Below are positions 49,424 through 60,400 of a DNA stretch of 64,000 nt, piece by piece. Source of the DNA: Obelidium mucronatum. Lineage: Eukaryota; Chytridiomycota; Chytridiomycetes; Chytridiales; Chytriomycetaceae. Positions within the stretch are counted from its first letter, which is position 1. Every line of letters starts with the position of its first letter. The stretch spans positions 682,001 to 746,000 of the forward strand of contig JAIVFH010000002.1 of the NCBI GenBank assembly GCA_025765595.1. Direction: 5' to 3'. A program made the position numbers and the translations under genes. The notes below the pieces were generated by a model, which was not told the DNA's origin, searched no databases, and was given only the letters and a program-made list of their open reading frames with translations.

Positions 49424-51069
49424 ATGGAGGCCCACCACGTGCTGCAGAACAGCGCAGCGTGCCAGGTGCTGCTTGCGCAAAAGGAGCAGCTGGTTGACGA
49501 GGGCATTCTGCACCAGCAGGATGAACACCGAGACACGCTGCAGATGAGCGTCGAGGCGCGGCGCGAGCGCTTCGTGCGCACAGTCAAAGCCATCGGGTTT
49601 ATTGTCGACAACCGGCTGTACCGCCTGGTGGCGAAAGGCGTCGAGGCGTACTTCAAGGTGGCTTCTCGCTAAACAACTAAAACCATAACAACTAAAACAA
49701 CTAAAACAACTAAAACAACTGACCCAAAACAGACGCGCTGGAACATGCGGCGCGCCCAGTCGTACCGCTTCGTGATGTGCGGCAGCGTGTTCAAGGCACT
49801 CGCTGGCCTCGAGGATGCGCTGCTGCCGCACCGCGAGCGGCTGTGTCGGACTCTCAAGAAGCGCGCAATGTTCAAAGGCCCGCTGAGTCTGCGCGCTGTC
49901 TGGCTGGCGGCGCTGCAGGTGGCTGAGCACGAAGAGGTCACATCGACAGTGTTGGTGCGTTTTTGATCTGTCATGAACTTATGTAATGCACTCTATTCTC
50001 GCTTACCGTTCACTCGCTTCGCTTTCGATAATCGCAGGCTGCCGTCGATGATACCCTGCCTGATCTAATGCCCGATCAGCTTCCTCTCAACCCCAAAACA
50101 GTGAGGCTCGTGAAAGATGCGTGGGAAAAAGCTCAGCGTCGCCCAAAACCAAAAAATCCCAAGAGTTCATCCAGTGCACCTCAAAGTCTCGATACTCTTC
50201 TTCATTCTCCTACTGGGAATTCTGCTGCTTGTACCTCTGAAAAGATTGCATCTTCGTGTCCCGTTGGTATGTTCACCGGCATTTGCCCTGCTAAGCAAAA
50301 CGAGCCAAGTACTCCTGAAGATACCATCATGACGATCGTGACGTCTCGTGATCAGTTTGCTGAGAGGTCGCGTTCAAATTCTGGGGATTCAACGGCTGCC
50401 CCAGAGACTTTAGGTGCCACTTCTGCGCCATCTTCTTTGGAATCCAGTGCCATCACACAAGATTTGAATGACATTGCTGCAATGATGCCAGGTAGCTTCA
50501 AAAACAGCTTCTTGTTTGAGAAAATTACACCAAGGATCCCAGAGAGATCTACCTTGGCACAGGCGCTGGAGAAAAGTCAAGCCGAAATACTCCAACATTC
50601 GACGGACGCCACATTCTTTTCCCAGCTCTCTAATCATGCCCCCAACACATCGCTCGGACAAGGACAACTGTTCAACATGCATTGGCCAATGGAGTTTCCT
50701 ATTCAACCTCATCAAATGTCTTTGGGTATGCCATTCGACTACTTCTCCACTGCTTTGGGAATGAGTCACAACAGTTCGACAGCTGTTCAACCTATTCCCA
50801 TGAGTGGAAGACCATCTATGGCGGAAAACACGACGTCTGGGGATCGCCTTTCGGTCATGCTTGGAGAGGGAGTAGATGATTTAGACACATTGTTTGCAAC
50901 CGACCTCGAATTAGACCATGGTGGAACTCCTTCTACAAGCAGCACCACTCCATCGATGGATGTGAACGATGGGTGGATCTTTGATTTTACAGACAGTCAA
51001 ACAAACGTTCCTTTTGACGATGTAGACTTTGTTCATTTGCTTGGCATCACGCCTAGCGGATTTATGTGA
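49424..51069 (+). CDS. Unrecognised protein, helical N-terminal domain and acidic tail
   Basis: I do not recognise the family. Three exons: MEAHHVLQNSAACQVL to VEAYFK, TRWNMRRAQSYRFVM to EVTSTVL, and AAVDDTLPDLM to the stop at 51069. The first about 170 residues are charged, helix-rich and free of low complexity, with basic clusters (RRERFVRTVK; RERLCRTLKKR). The rest (about 330 residues) is disordered and Ser/Thr/Met-rich. It ends in acidic-hydrophobic clusters (DDLDTLFATDLELD; WIFDFTDSQ; FDDVDFVHLLGI) that resemble transcription activation segments. A nuclear regulator is one reading, but no DNA-binding motif is visible. The first two exons are GC-rich like the 5' ends of UBR1, SLA2 and FOCAD. 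Confidence 0.7.
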
Positions 51070-51502
51070 ATATGCGTTTTATCGCTTTTGTATATTTTTC
51101 CCTTCCTTCGTTTAATACTCTCTCCCAGTCCTTTCCTTCCACTGTTTTTTTTTTGTGTCGCAAACCCTGCTCACCTGCAACATACAACCAACCCTGAAGT
51201 TGCTCTTATATTTTAGCTTTTATTCATTTATGTTTTAGTTAGTTGTTTCTTCTCTCCTTTTCTTTTCTTTTGGATTTGTTGTTTTTTTGGATGAAGGGGA
51301 TATGCCTGATGAGAGAAAGAAAAGGAAGAAAAAAGATATAATTTCGCAGTCATGAGAGAGAGAGAGAAAACAAATACATGTATAATCTTTGAAAGTTAAT
51401 ATGACTCTGTTCTCCTGCTGCCCAATGATATTTTTTTTCTTGGAAAGTTGACAATCTCAGCAAGAAAAACGCGTTTCTTTTCCAAGTGCCAAACGACCCA
51501 TC
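51070..51502. other. Spacer before NSUN7-like gene
   Basis: About 430 bp, T-rich with several C/T tracts and a GAGAGAGAGA run near 51354-51368. No gene or structured RNA is recognised. It holds the 3' flank of the preceding gene and presumably the promoter of the next. Confidence 0.6.
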
Positions 51503-54500
51503 ATGAACGCCAACACTAGTCAACTACAAAAGCAATACAAATCCGAGAGCGAAATCACTGTTTCCAACTTGAAATCAACGCAGTACAACTCTGGAGGCCG
51601 ATTCCTCTATGCCGCGCAATCTGAACCGACCATATCAACACGGAAACCTCATCCTTTACTGGATGACGATGAATCAGCAACTCCACATACTTATTCAGAG
51701 CTTTTATTTGGCGCTGAGACGTTGGAGAATATTGCGGCGGAAGGTGTCTACGCGGGTGCAACAATGAGGCGTTTCCGTGAAAGTGCGGCTCAATCGAATG
51801 GAAGCAGCAGTAATAATAAGGGACAAAAAAGTCAGGAAATGAATGATCGGATTTTGAGGATGGTATATGGAACAATGAAGTGTGAGAACCCCTCACAAAG
51901 TCTGTTGCTTTTCTTTTTTTTTAAAACTGCGAACCTGGGCAGATCTTCCTTATATTGACACAATCTTGGTTAAGACGCAATTCTTGGTGTACAATAATCA
52001 GGTTTTTTTTTGATTTATTTTTTAATTGTAATATATCACTCATTTCTTTTTTTATGTTCAACAGTTCCTCAACTATCTCGGTCTAGTCAAAGTAATGACG
52101 TTTGACCTCATGAAATGCCACTTTGATTTCCAAAGATTTCCTGGAATCGATTATTCCAACGCCAAGTCGTCTGCCGCCGAAGCGTTACAGGCCGAGACGG
52201 TGCAGGACCTGGAAGAAGCGTTACGAAACTTTGGAGTGAAGCTTGCAGCTGCTTTTGCACGCGTGAGAATCGAACGCCGCGCTAGTGGCACAACGAGTCA
52301 GGAAATGCTGGAGAATATACTTCCGGCGGAAGTCAGAGAGAAGGAGCATTTGGCAGGTAGAAAGAGAAAAAAAAGGCCTGTTTTTTACCGTAATTAATTT
52401 TTAAAACATTGTGTTTTGCGCTGCCAGTCGAAATGTCGAAAACCGTTCGCATCAACTTTCTGAAAACAAGCAAAACTCAAATCGCTGAAGATCTTCGAGC
52501 TGCTGGATATAAAGTGAAGCTGAATGGAAGAACGAATACATCAGAACAAGCGTCTCCGTACCCTACGTCGTGAGAATTTTTTTTTTACATGACTGTATTC
52601 AAAAAAAACCGCCTCTCTTGCCCCATTTGTTAATATTTATTGAATCGCAATTCGTAAAAAAATATGATGTAGATCTTCGGACGATTGTATATGCATGGAT
52701 GATTTATTCAACGACTTTCTCGTGATTCCGACAGAGTTTTTTTCAGATATAAAGAGCAGCTCTGTTGTGACGGAGGGGAAACTAATTTTTCAGGTGTGGG
52801 TCTTCTCGGTTGTAGTTTTTAAATTCTAATACGATCTGGTTGCTTTTTTTTTTCAGGACAAAGCAAGTGCCTATGGAATAAGACATTTGACATCACTGAT
52901 AGCTGAAACGGATAAAATCATTGATACAAGAGCAGGATGTGGTAAAAAATAAATCACACAAGAAAGTAAGGGAAGAGGGATTCACCAAAAAAAAAAAAAA
53001 CGCATACAGGAACCCATGTATCTTATTTGGCGTCTCTGATGAAAAATAAGGGGAAAATATTCGCGTTTGAAAATAGACCGAGCCGGATACAGTCTCTCAA
53101 ACTGCGATTAGCCAATCAAAATGTCAAGAGTTAAGCGCTTTGCCGTATATTTAGGTGTTTTAACCCTGCTACAAACCCGATTTACTAGATGTTGATATTA
53201 TTGAGGATGATTTTGTCACCTCTGATGCCACTGATGAAAGGTTTTCTGAGGTAAATGATTATTGTTTTTTTCCTTGCAACTGTCAGAACTGATTTAAAAA
53301 TACTTAGGTTTCAACCATCATAATTGAGCCTCCAAACTCCGGTACTAGTATTGTAGATAAGTTGGGGTACTTGCTGCAGGAAGAAGGTGAGTGTCTTTCT
53401 TACCCATGGAATCTGTCAACATAACATCGTTATTTTCTTCCCCAATAAAGAGTTCCCAAACGATCAACACACCCAGAATGATATAACATCCCTTCGACGT
53501 CGTCAATCAAATATCTTGCTGCACGCCTTCTCATGTAAAAGAAAAAAAAATATCGCGTCAAGTACCTTTCCTAACACAACGAAAAACAACATCAACAGTT
53601 CCGAACGTCCAAAACATCTTGTATATTACACGCACAAATAACAATGAGGAAAATGAATCAATTGTTCTTGAATTCTTGGCGAAGCATAAGGAAGAATGGG
53701 AGTTGAATTGCGTTATGCCAGATATTGTTGTAACGAGAGAACATGAATGGGAAATAGGTTGGGTACATAATTTTTTTTTAGTGTCAAGTGTTGTGTTGAA
53801 GGTTTTATCATCGCAACAGAGGACTGTCTGAAAATTAAACCCACCAACACGGGCAACGGGATTTTCGTCGCCTGCTTCACAAGAATTCCTGTTTCTGAGT
53901 CCGAAGTGTCTGAAGCCGAAGAAGCCGTCAAGGACATGTCTCTTGCTGAAGCTGCTGACATTCCAAAGAAAGTCAAGAAATTGAGGAAAAAGAAGTCACA
54001 GCAACTGGGGCAGCAGCAGCAACAACAGAAAAAGCAGCATTATTCTACCGTTTCTTTACCTGCGAGGAAACTGTCGTTGCCGATATCTCTGAAAAAGATG
54101 GCGCAGCAGCACAGCTCGTCAACTATAAGTGTTGCAGCGCCCGCGCTGGCTGCACCCAGACTCTCTCAGAAGCTATCTATTTCAGTAGAAAGATTATCGG
54201 TGCCGCGAAAAGCATCCATGATGGTTGATGAAAGCTATAGAGATTATAGCCTTGCCAAAAAAATCCGAGCAAAGCATCTGAACAGACATGACAGCAAAGG
54301 GGTTCAGGATTCAGATGTCCTACTTTCAGAAAACGATGATATCGATGATGACCTCGAATTGAAAAACGGGGCGGCAAAAGAGGATGGTTTTGACGCGGAT
54401 ATTAATATCTTTGGAGTCAGTTTGAAAAAGTTTTATGAACCAAAGTTCCAAGCGATTCGGGAAATGAAAGTACAAGACATTGAACCTTCGTTGGGAGGGA

Positions 54501-54608
54501 GGTGGAGATATCCAGTGAGTGTTTCAATTCAAGGGGGAAACGGTTTTTCTTTTCTTGGTGTTATGTTGAGATTACAACTAGGTTCCAAACCCTAAGCCAT
54601 GGAAATAG
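51503..54608 (+). CDS. NSUN7-like RNA methyltransferase homologue, probably inactive
   Basis: A multi-exon member of the NOL1/NOP2/Sun fold closest to NSUN7. The joined exons read ILRMVYGTMKYLPYIDTILV, then ALRNFGVKLAAAFARVRIER, then ILPAEVREKEHLA, then KLIFQDKASAYGIRHL. All have counterparts in human NSUN7. The Rossmann segment GKIFAFENRPSRIQSLKLRL is typical of the NSUN5/7 branch. Catalytic features are degraded. The SAM-binding loop reads DTRAGCGTHV instead of DACAAPGNKT. Motif VI is EPPNSGTS without cysteine, and the motif IV region (VYYTRTNNNEENE) also lacks cysteine. A basic Gln-rich tail (about 53940-54250) follows, and the last exon ends VPNPKPWK. A role as RNA-binding pseudoenzyme is inferred. 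Confidence 0.8.
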
Positions 54609-54785
54609 TGCCTGTCGAAATTTCATAGTCAAGGCCAAAAATAGTGTTTTCCTCAAGTTCTATTACAGGATGCAAAAATTTGATGACCACTTCCTCTCTA
54701 TTCTTCTATAAAACTCTAAAAATAAATCAACCACAACGTGAGAACAAACAAAAATTTGAAAAAAAGAACGGCGATCCTCAATACT

Positions 54786-55681
54786 CTAGTGCATTCTAGC
54801 TTGACGCATGATATTGGATTCCAACTCCATATCGCCGATGGGATCTCCGTAATTCAAGTATCCAAGTCCAACTCCAAGAGATTGCACATCCAAACCCACA
54901 GCAATTGCCCATGAAATGAAGCTGGTTTTAAAAAATGAATCGCTTGAATAAAAGTTTTTTTGGTGGCGCAAGAAATAATTACATACCTCAAGATGTTCCA
55001 AGCCAATGTCCAGTTGAACATATCGCATCCGTAACTAGTGCCAGGGGGACAATCACCACCCATGTAATGTATTTCGGATCCAAAGCAACCAATCCAGAAG
55101 ATTGTAACTGTCAAGTCGAGAAGAAGCTCCAACGAGAGAATCTTTGTCGATGTCCAGTTGGTTATAATGAAAGGAGCAAAGTCTGCAACAACAAATACAG
55201 AGCAATTAACAAAAAATATGCGTGAAGTAAACACTGCTTTCTTTTTACATTGTCCAACAAGAGCTCCAGCCACGATCGGACTTGCAGCGGCCAAAATCCA
55301 ATTGTACGTGACTGTGATTATGTTTTGATCGAAAATCAACCACACGGTCTAATAGCAACCAAATCCCCCTTTTCTTTCTCGATACCTGTTTGATAGAGGC
55401 CTGGATGCTTATTGATCAAATCTGTTGACATTTGACCCAAGAAGTAATACGTTGCACACGCCAACGCGGCTTGGAAAAAACGGTTCGAAAAGCGGACTTT
55501 CTTTTCAATCTCATAGTTTCTATTGAACTAGGAGGCAGGCGTCAACCATTGTAAAACGCGTGTAGACAAATTGATGTTCTACCTTGTCAGAGTTGATTCC
55601 ACCCTTGATCCCGGATAGGAGCCCGCCTCCTGAAGAGGATTTCTTCATCCCAAGAGATTTCAAATTTGGGAGAGGGAGCAT
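54786..55681 (-). CDS. Four-span MARVEL-like membrane protein
   Basis: A short Ser/Gly-rich N terminus (MLPLPNLKSLGMKKSSSGGG) is followed by four hydrophobic segments. They are near FFQAALACATYYFLGQ, YNWILAAASPIVAGALVG, LLLDLTVTIFWIGCFGSE, and SFISWAIAVGLDVQSLGVG. A conserved-looking extracytosolic loop has CPPGTSYGCDMFNWTLAWN, with a cysteine pair. Topology and loop composition fit fungal MARVEL-domain proteins (tetraspan proteins of plasma-membrane domains and vesicle fusion). The start is taken at the ATG directly before LPLPN. An in-frame ATG at 55801 would add 40 Pro/Phe-rich residues. One splice junction near 55350-55390 (GLYQT to VWLIFDQN) is not cleanly phased. It is convergent with the NSUN7-like gene. 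Confidence 0.65.
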
Positions 55682-55852
55682 GGTTAGAAAATTGTGTTTT
55701 GGTGGGGGTGGCGGCGTGAATGGAAGAAAGAACTGTTTTTCTTGAAAATCTCGACTGGGAAAATCCCTCCAATTCTCAATCCCTCCAAGTCTCTTTCCCA
55801 TTTCCCCAAAGCAAATAATTAAAAAGAAATTTTAAATATCCGAGGCTATAGT

Positions 55853-57394
55853 TTACAGCCAAGTGTCAAGCTCACACGTTGGAGGTTTCGCTTCCCCAGT
55901 TTCCTCAATCTTCTGCCCGGCAAATTCATCCTCGTCGTGATCGAGTTCCACAACTAGCATCTCATCTTCTCCATCATCACACGTAACGGGTTTGGAGTCC
56001 AGCTTCTTTTTCGCGGCCTTGGTTCTGGATGAAGCCTTTTCTGGCTTCTTCAGACGTCCGGTTGCAGCCAGCATATCACTGACGCTCTTGTATCCAAGCT
56101 GTAGCGCAGTATTCTTGAGTTGCCCAGTTGGTAATTTTCCTTAAAGAAAAAGCAATCCATAAACAACTGAACGCATTCAACCTCCAGTTCCTGCTCACCT
56201 CTTTTTGCCATACAAAAAGAGCAATTGCAGATTCCACGGCATTTTGGACAGATCCAATTTCCCTTGGCGCGTTCAACGTCTACTGTCTCGCCGTATCGAC
56301 CTTCAAGACACAAATTATCCATCATCAATGGACAAGGGGCTTGAATTGAGGTTCCATCATGGTTTCGATAAGTAATCATGTTGGTACATTTGACCTACGA
56401 ATTTTTGAATTATTCGAGAACTCCTGAAGCCACTGCAAATGTTAGGTACCTTGGGATCCAATGTCTTTTGACGACATTGATGGCAAGAAGTTCCATTGAC
56501 AGAGTCATAAATTCTCCCGCCGCGTTCGTACTTTGCATGGCGGCCAGTCTGCCAAGGGATTGTTGTCAGAAATCAGTTAAGAAGCCATCAAAGCCAGCTA
56601 TTCCAGTTTGTACCTGATTTGCCTTTCTGGGTGCATTTTTCATGGGCTTGAACAATAATTGGCCTGCCATTCTCATCAAGTTCCACTTCGCTTTCACTAC
56701 TGCCAGTTCCAGACTCTGAATCGCTATTTCCGTCGCGTAAATCAAGTGCAATATCGTGATTATCTACATCTTTATCCAAGTACTTGAGTCCCTTGTACTC
56801 TTGCTAGATAATTTTGTTAGTGGTTAGTTAGCGTGCACAAAAGCAAACGCGTATTTTAATACCGGTTTTCCGGCCAATCGACCACTTTGCCTTCTCGGTT
56901 CATTGCTGGCAACCACTTTAGGCTTTTTGGCGCGGGGAGCAGAGTTCTTGGGCTTGACATTCACTTCAGCTTGTGGGTCCTTGGTTTAATAGCTGATGTG
57001 AGTGGAATGAAAGATTGAAACTAATGTAAAATCTAGTTACCTTGTATATGCCGAGAGCTTCCAGCTGCTTTTTGTTTTCTGCAAGACGTCTGGGAGGCAA
57101 TTAGTCTTTTCTCTCAGTGCTGAGAGCCTTCTACTCGCGTTTACCTGAGTCTTTCCACTTCGTACTCTGACTGCAAAGGCATTCAGTTAGCCTAGAAGCA
57201 CTTATAGAGTCAGTGACAGTGTCAGTTACCAGCTGCACTTCCGCGTCAACGCCGCCCGCCTTGTCCCAGTCGATGACAACGCCTTCTTCCTCTTCGAGTT
57301 CTTCTTCTTGTTCTTCTTTCTTCGTTTTCTTCTCTTCTAAAACCGGCTTTGGCGGCGGCTGCGAGCGAAGCCTGGCGCTTTGGCGGCCGAGCAT
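55853..57394 (-). CDS. CDCA7: CDCA7-type 4CXXC zinc-finger protein
   Basis: A nuclear zinc-finger protein. In animals CDCA7 binds hemimethylated DNA and recruits the HELLS/LSH remodeller. The N terminus (MLGRQSARLRSQPPPKP) leads into an acidic stretch (EEQEEELEEEEG). The zf-4CXXC_R1 domain is spread over short exons: GTSCHQCRQKT, then a diverged middle with CPLMMDNLCLEGRYGE, then WICPKCRGICNCSFC and TGQLKNTALQLGYKSVSDML. The CHQCRQKT and RYGE arginines, whose human equivalents are mutated in ICF syndrome, are kept. The glycine of the human GQFCGPC segment has no clear counterpart. The tail is acidic. The start is 52 bp from the divergent SFI1-like start. The HELLS partnership here is inference. 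Confidence 0.85.
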
Positions 57395-57446
57395 TTTTAT
57401 TAACAAAGAAAATAAAGAGAGAAGTAAAGTACAAGAGAGCCATTCA
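57395..57446. promoter_or_regulatory. 52-bp head-to-head spacer, CDCA7 / SFI1
   Basis: The minus-strand start at 57394 and the plus-strand ATG at 57447 leave 52 A-rich bases. This is the third such ultra-short divergent spacer in the window. A bidirectional promoter is inferred. Confidence 0.45.
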
Positions 57447-60400
57447 ATGTTCACAAGTTCGCGCCAGCAGAAACAGAAAAAGTCAGCTGCTTCCAGTCGC
57501 TGCGGCAAAAGCAAAGGACGAGAAAAGAGGGAAAGGGGAGAATCAACAGCAAGAACAACAACAAATCACACGCGAATTCACTCTGGCAAAGCAAACTATT
57601 TCCCGCTGGAAGCTGTTTGTTCTTTCAAACAAAGCGAAGAGATTCGGGGAGAATGCGCTGTTGAAGGCGATTCTGCTGCGGTGGAAACACACGCATATGA
57701 AGCACTGGCGGATGGGCATCAAAGCACTCGTTCATCACAAAGTTGTGGTTTCAACAAATCTGTGGAAATTCTGGAGAGAGAAGCTGGAGGTGCATCGTGA
57801 AAAGTCGCGGAAGTGGGAAAGGGCTGTGTCGTTTGGTATGTTTGGTTTTGAAGAATGAATGTCAAACAGATTCTTGACATCATCGATTCAAATAGCAAAC
57901 AACACTCTCGCCGGAAAATGTATACATCACTGGATGATGTATCGCGATCACAGGCGAATTCAATCTCTTCGAACACAGTTTGCACGCTCAAGCCACGAAT
58001 CTATGCTTACTCAAAGGCTATTTCAGATATGGCTTGGAAAATTCAGATTCAAGCAATATTTGAAACAACTCGAAGAGCAGGCAATGAGGGCGGATTGTTT
58101 GCGAATTAAGAAATGTTGCCATCGAATGTGGAAATCAATATATCGACGACGCGTCGGATGGGATGAAAAGGTGAATCGATCTCTTGAGAATCGCCGCCGA
58201 AAACTTTTGGAAACGATTACCACTCGATGGAAAGAGTATACGAATATGAGGAAGATGAAGGCAGAACGTTCGGGTATGTTTTTAACGCAATTCTTCTTCG
58301 TACCACTTGATTCCCCCAAAGGGGTCAATGTTTATCGTTTTTTAGTTCCGCTATCTGCTGTGAATTTATCCTCCAGAATAATTTGTTCGTTTTTTGTTTA
58401 AACTAACGCTTCAACACCAGAACATGCTTGGAACTTTTATATTACACATTCACGAAAAAAATCCTTCGACCATTGGCTGTTACTTCGTGCTCATCGGTTA
58501 AAACTACATCAATACCAATCTGATGCTGAAGAATTCTATGATCAAGCACAACTTCGACGAGCATATTTGATATGGAAACAAGGTGGCGTTATATTTTTTG
58601 TTTAATTGATTCTGAAATGAAGTGCTGATTTTATTGGCATATCTCCAGCTGCCCAAGAGTCACAGAAAGAACGAGAATCACTTCATTTGGCCAAAGAACA
58701 CCGGATAAATCAAATCAAAGTAAGATTCCATTCTTATTTTTGTTACTATCCTGTTTGTTTTAATGAATAAATTGCAGAAAGCAACTTTGCTTCGATTAAA
58801 CACGTTCAACAAGTGGAAACAAGTTGCCGACAACACTTGCAATCATTGGGTGAGTTTTTACCTCTAAATTCACTCGACTTTTATTGTTGAAATCAGTCAC
58901 AATATTCAACAAAATAACAGCGCCTTCGTGTCAGTTTTGCCAAGTGGAGGATTCGGTTAGTTTCGTCTCAACTTGAAAAAGAGAAAAAGTATATGGAACC
59001 CGGAAAAATCCACTACGAAAATCACTTGAAAACCATGGTCTTGGAATCTTGGCAACATTACGTAACCCTAGAGAAGGCTGAACGGGTATTTAGAAAATTT
59101 ACGGGACCAGTTTCAATATGCTCAAGAGTTCCAAAATTTCTCTTTTTAGATTCAAGAGCAACAAGCAATTGATTTTCACAGACATTCACTACTTGCAACG
59201 TCATTCCGGAAATTCCATCATCGATACGCAATCCGCCGTGTGCAGAGGGATATGGAGAAACTTGCACACGAAAGCCACCGTCTCAACACGTTACAGAAAT
59301 CATTCACAAATTGGATAAACCGCGCCCAAGACGAATATCGGGAAAGAAGGAACATAAGGAAAGTAGAGAGATTCCAAAAGAAGCTCTTGCTCAGAAAATG
59401 CTTCAATGCGATTGCAAGAAACGCGGATTTAGAGGCGATCGAACGTGAGAATGAGGTATGAAAAAAAAAGAGGAGATGCGGCCCGCTAAGACTAACCTCC
59501 CAAGGGAGAAAATTACAGAACATTGCCGTCGTACACCACAATCGAACGATCGCACTTAAATCGCTCCATGGGTGGAGATATGTTGCCTCTATTGCCAATG
59601 AACGCGCTATTGCGAGACGCAGTGCCATCCACCATCTCTATATCACTGTATTAAATCGCTGTATGTCAAAGTGGGTATCCTCTGTCATTGCTCGACAGCG
59701 TGAAAGATTTTTGATGGACCTGGCAGCCATGAGGCATGATAAATCCAACATGCTACGAGCATTGAGAGCGTGGAAGGTTATTGGATCTTTTTTCAGTTTG
59801 TGATGCTTGACTTCCTGACATTGTTTGGTCACAGCAATACACAAGCGAATCAAAAAATTATCGCCATGCAGTTTCAATGTTTCTCGAGTCTATTGAAAGG
59901 GGCAATCTACGGCGAGCCTGGGATGAGTGGAAGTCAAAACTGAATCAGGCGTTGGAAAAAAAGCGTGTTCTCGAGCGGCAAAGAAAAGAGGAAGAGCATA
60001 AGCTGGTAGACAAGGTACACATTTCATATCAGTTTTTTTTTCGGATCTTGATCATTATTTTGAGTTGTAGGTATTCAAAGCCTGGAATATATACACCACT
60101 GATCGAGTTGTGAGAAGGAACGAGATTCAAACTCGAATCTCTCACGTCGAAGGCGCCTTACTGCAAGGTAGCCTGAGAAATATATAGTGCTTATTTCAGG
60201 ATAGGAATTTTTAATGTATTTTTTTGTAGCGCGAGTTCGCAGATGTTTTCAAAATTGGGTCACCTACCATTCCTTGAAAACCGAGAAAAAGCTTCGCGAT
60301 ACAACTGCATGCCTCTTACGCAAAAAAAACATACTCGCCAAGTCGCTCAAAGGGTGGAAGCGGAAGCACGAGCTCCAGAAACGAGAAAAGGTGAACTTCA

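Noticed and set aside
57349..57858. SFI1 starting at 57349 inside the CDCA7 first exon
   Set aside because: It is open in frame with the W repeats, but it would overlap divergent coding sequence and its first 30 residues look like antisense of CDCA7. An ATG at 57447 plus a 1-base A-run error is simpler.
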